Assembly: GCF_009729415.1 (NCBI RefSeq)
Contig: NZ_MPKW01000023.1
Span: 328,181-392,180, forward strand
Direction: 5' to 3'
Length of the DNA: 64,000 bases
Source of the DNA: Mycolicibacterium sp. CBMA 234
GTDB taxonomy: Bacteria; Actinomycetota; Actinomycetes; Mycobacteriales; Mycobacteriaceae
Below the pieces are notes generated by a model. The model saw only the letters and a list, made by a program, of their open reading frames with translations, had not been told where the DNA came from and did no database searches. Of the stretch, positions 63,902-64,000 are shown one piece after another. Within the stretch, counting starts at the first letter, position 1, and each line of letters opens with the position of its first letter. The translations under genes were made by a program, and so were the position numbers.

Positions 63902-64000
63902 GGTAGGGTTGCCTGAAAAGGGCGTGTTGTTTGAGAACTCAATAGTGTGTTTGGTGGTTTTTGTTTGTTGTTTTTTTGACTGCATCTCGTGTTTTCCCGT
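63902..64000 (+). ncRNA. Start of pre-16S rRNA leader (rRNA operon continuing beyond window)
   Basis: The stretch from ~63923 on (TGTTGTTTGAGAACTC, AATAGTGTGTTTGG, then GGTTTTTGTTTGTTG and a T-run) matches my memory of the conserved mycobacterial pre-16S leader with its antitermination and processing elements. The 16S gene itself would start about 100-200 bases past the right edge. Confidence 0.7.

Overview
The window is chromosomal DNA from a high-GC actinobacterium, almost certainly a fast-growing Mycobacterium (Mycolicibacterium). The mycobacterial markers are hadABC (mycolic-acid dehydratases), an MmaA4-type mycolate methyltransferase with lipG and a UbiB-like kinase beside it, mceG/mkl, trcRS, an IdeR-type iron box, and the gene order rpmG-hadABC-secE-nusG-rplK-rplA ... 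rplJ-rplL-mkl-rpoB-rpoC. That order matches the Rv0629c-Rv0668 segment of M. tuberculosis as I remember it. Cyanase, the WYL/DinB pair and the iron-regulated cassette point to an environmental species.

Layout. 1-842: 5' part of a SulP anion transporter (minus strand, runs off the left edge). 1233-3608: two-component system trcR-trcS. 3749-8756: two small exported proteins, gpsA, yajQ, tRNA-Tyr, an alpha/beta hydrolase and an ArsP-like permease. 8753-12181: a small hypothetical gene, then a divergent cyanate module (cynR-like regulator / exported peptide / cynS) and an exported protein. 12538-16105: L,D-transpeptidase, UsfY-like membrane protein, pirin-GNAT fusion, AhpD-like protein. 16115-27029 (minus): recD-recB-recC with overlapping starts and stops, echA, a membrane protein and a glyoxalase II-like hydrolase. 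27181-31942 (plus): tRNA-Thr, tRNA-Met, rpmG, hadABC, tRNA-Trp, secE, nusG, rplK, rplA, the conserved translation/mycolate block.

32200-44073 is more variable: a VanX-like dipeptidase, an endonuclease/exonuclease/phosphatase-family protein, an exported glycoside hydrolase with a Thr/Ser/Ala-rich tail behind an AT-rich upstream region, a PPOX protein, mmaA4-like, lipG, ubiB-like, an MpaB-type oxygenase with divergent TetR, and two DinB proteins with a divergent WYL regulator. 44100-49848 is a glycan-catabolic operon (GH38 alpha-mannosidase, unknown protein, ROK kinase). 49749-52670 is an accessory insert in front of rplJ: an HxlR/DUF1772 pair, then an IdeR-box-controlled formyltransferase and TupA-like ATP-grasp enzyme. 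52688-63227: L10 leader, rplJ, rplL, mkl, rpoB, rpoC. The last ~130 bases look like the promoter and leader of an rRNA operon whose 16S gene would start just beyond the right edge.

Regulation is unusually readable. Clear inverted-repeat operators lie next to five local regulators or regulons (LysR, TetR, WYL, HxlR, IdeR). Several genes have a TANNNT hexamer 6-7 bases before the start codon, the arrangement of leaderless mycobacterial transcripts. The strongest candidates for new biology are the iron-regulated formyltransferase/ATP-grasp pair, the small exported peptide encoded between the CynR-like operator and cyanase, and the apparent rRNA operon directly behind rpoBC.
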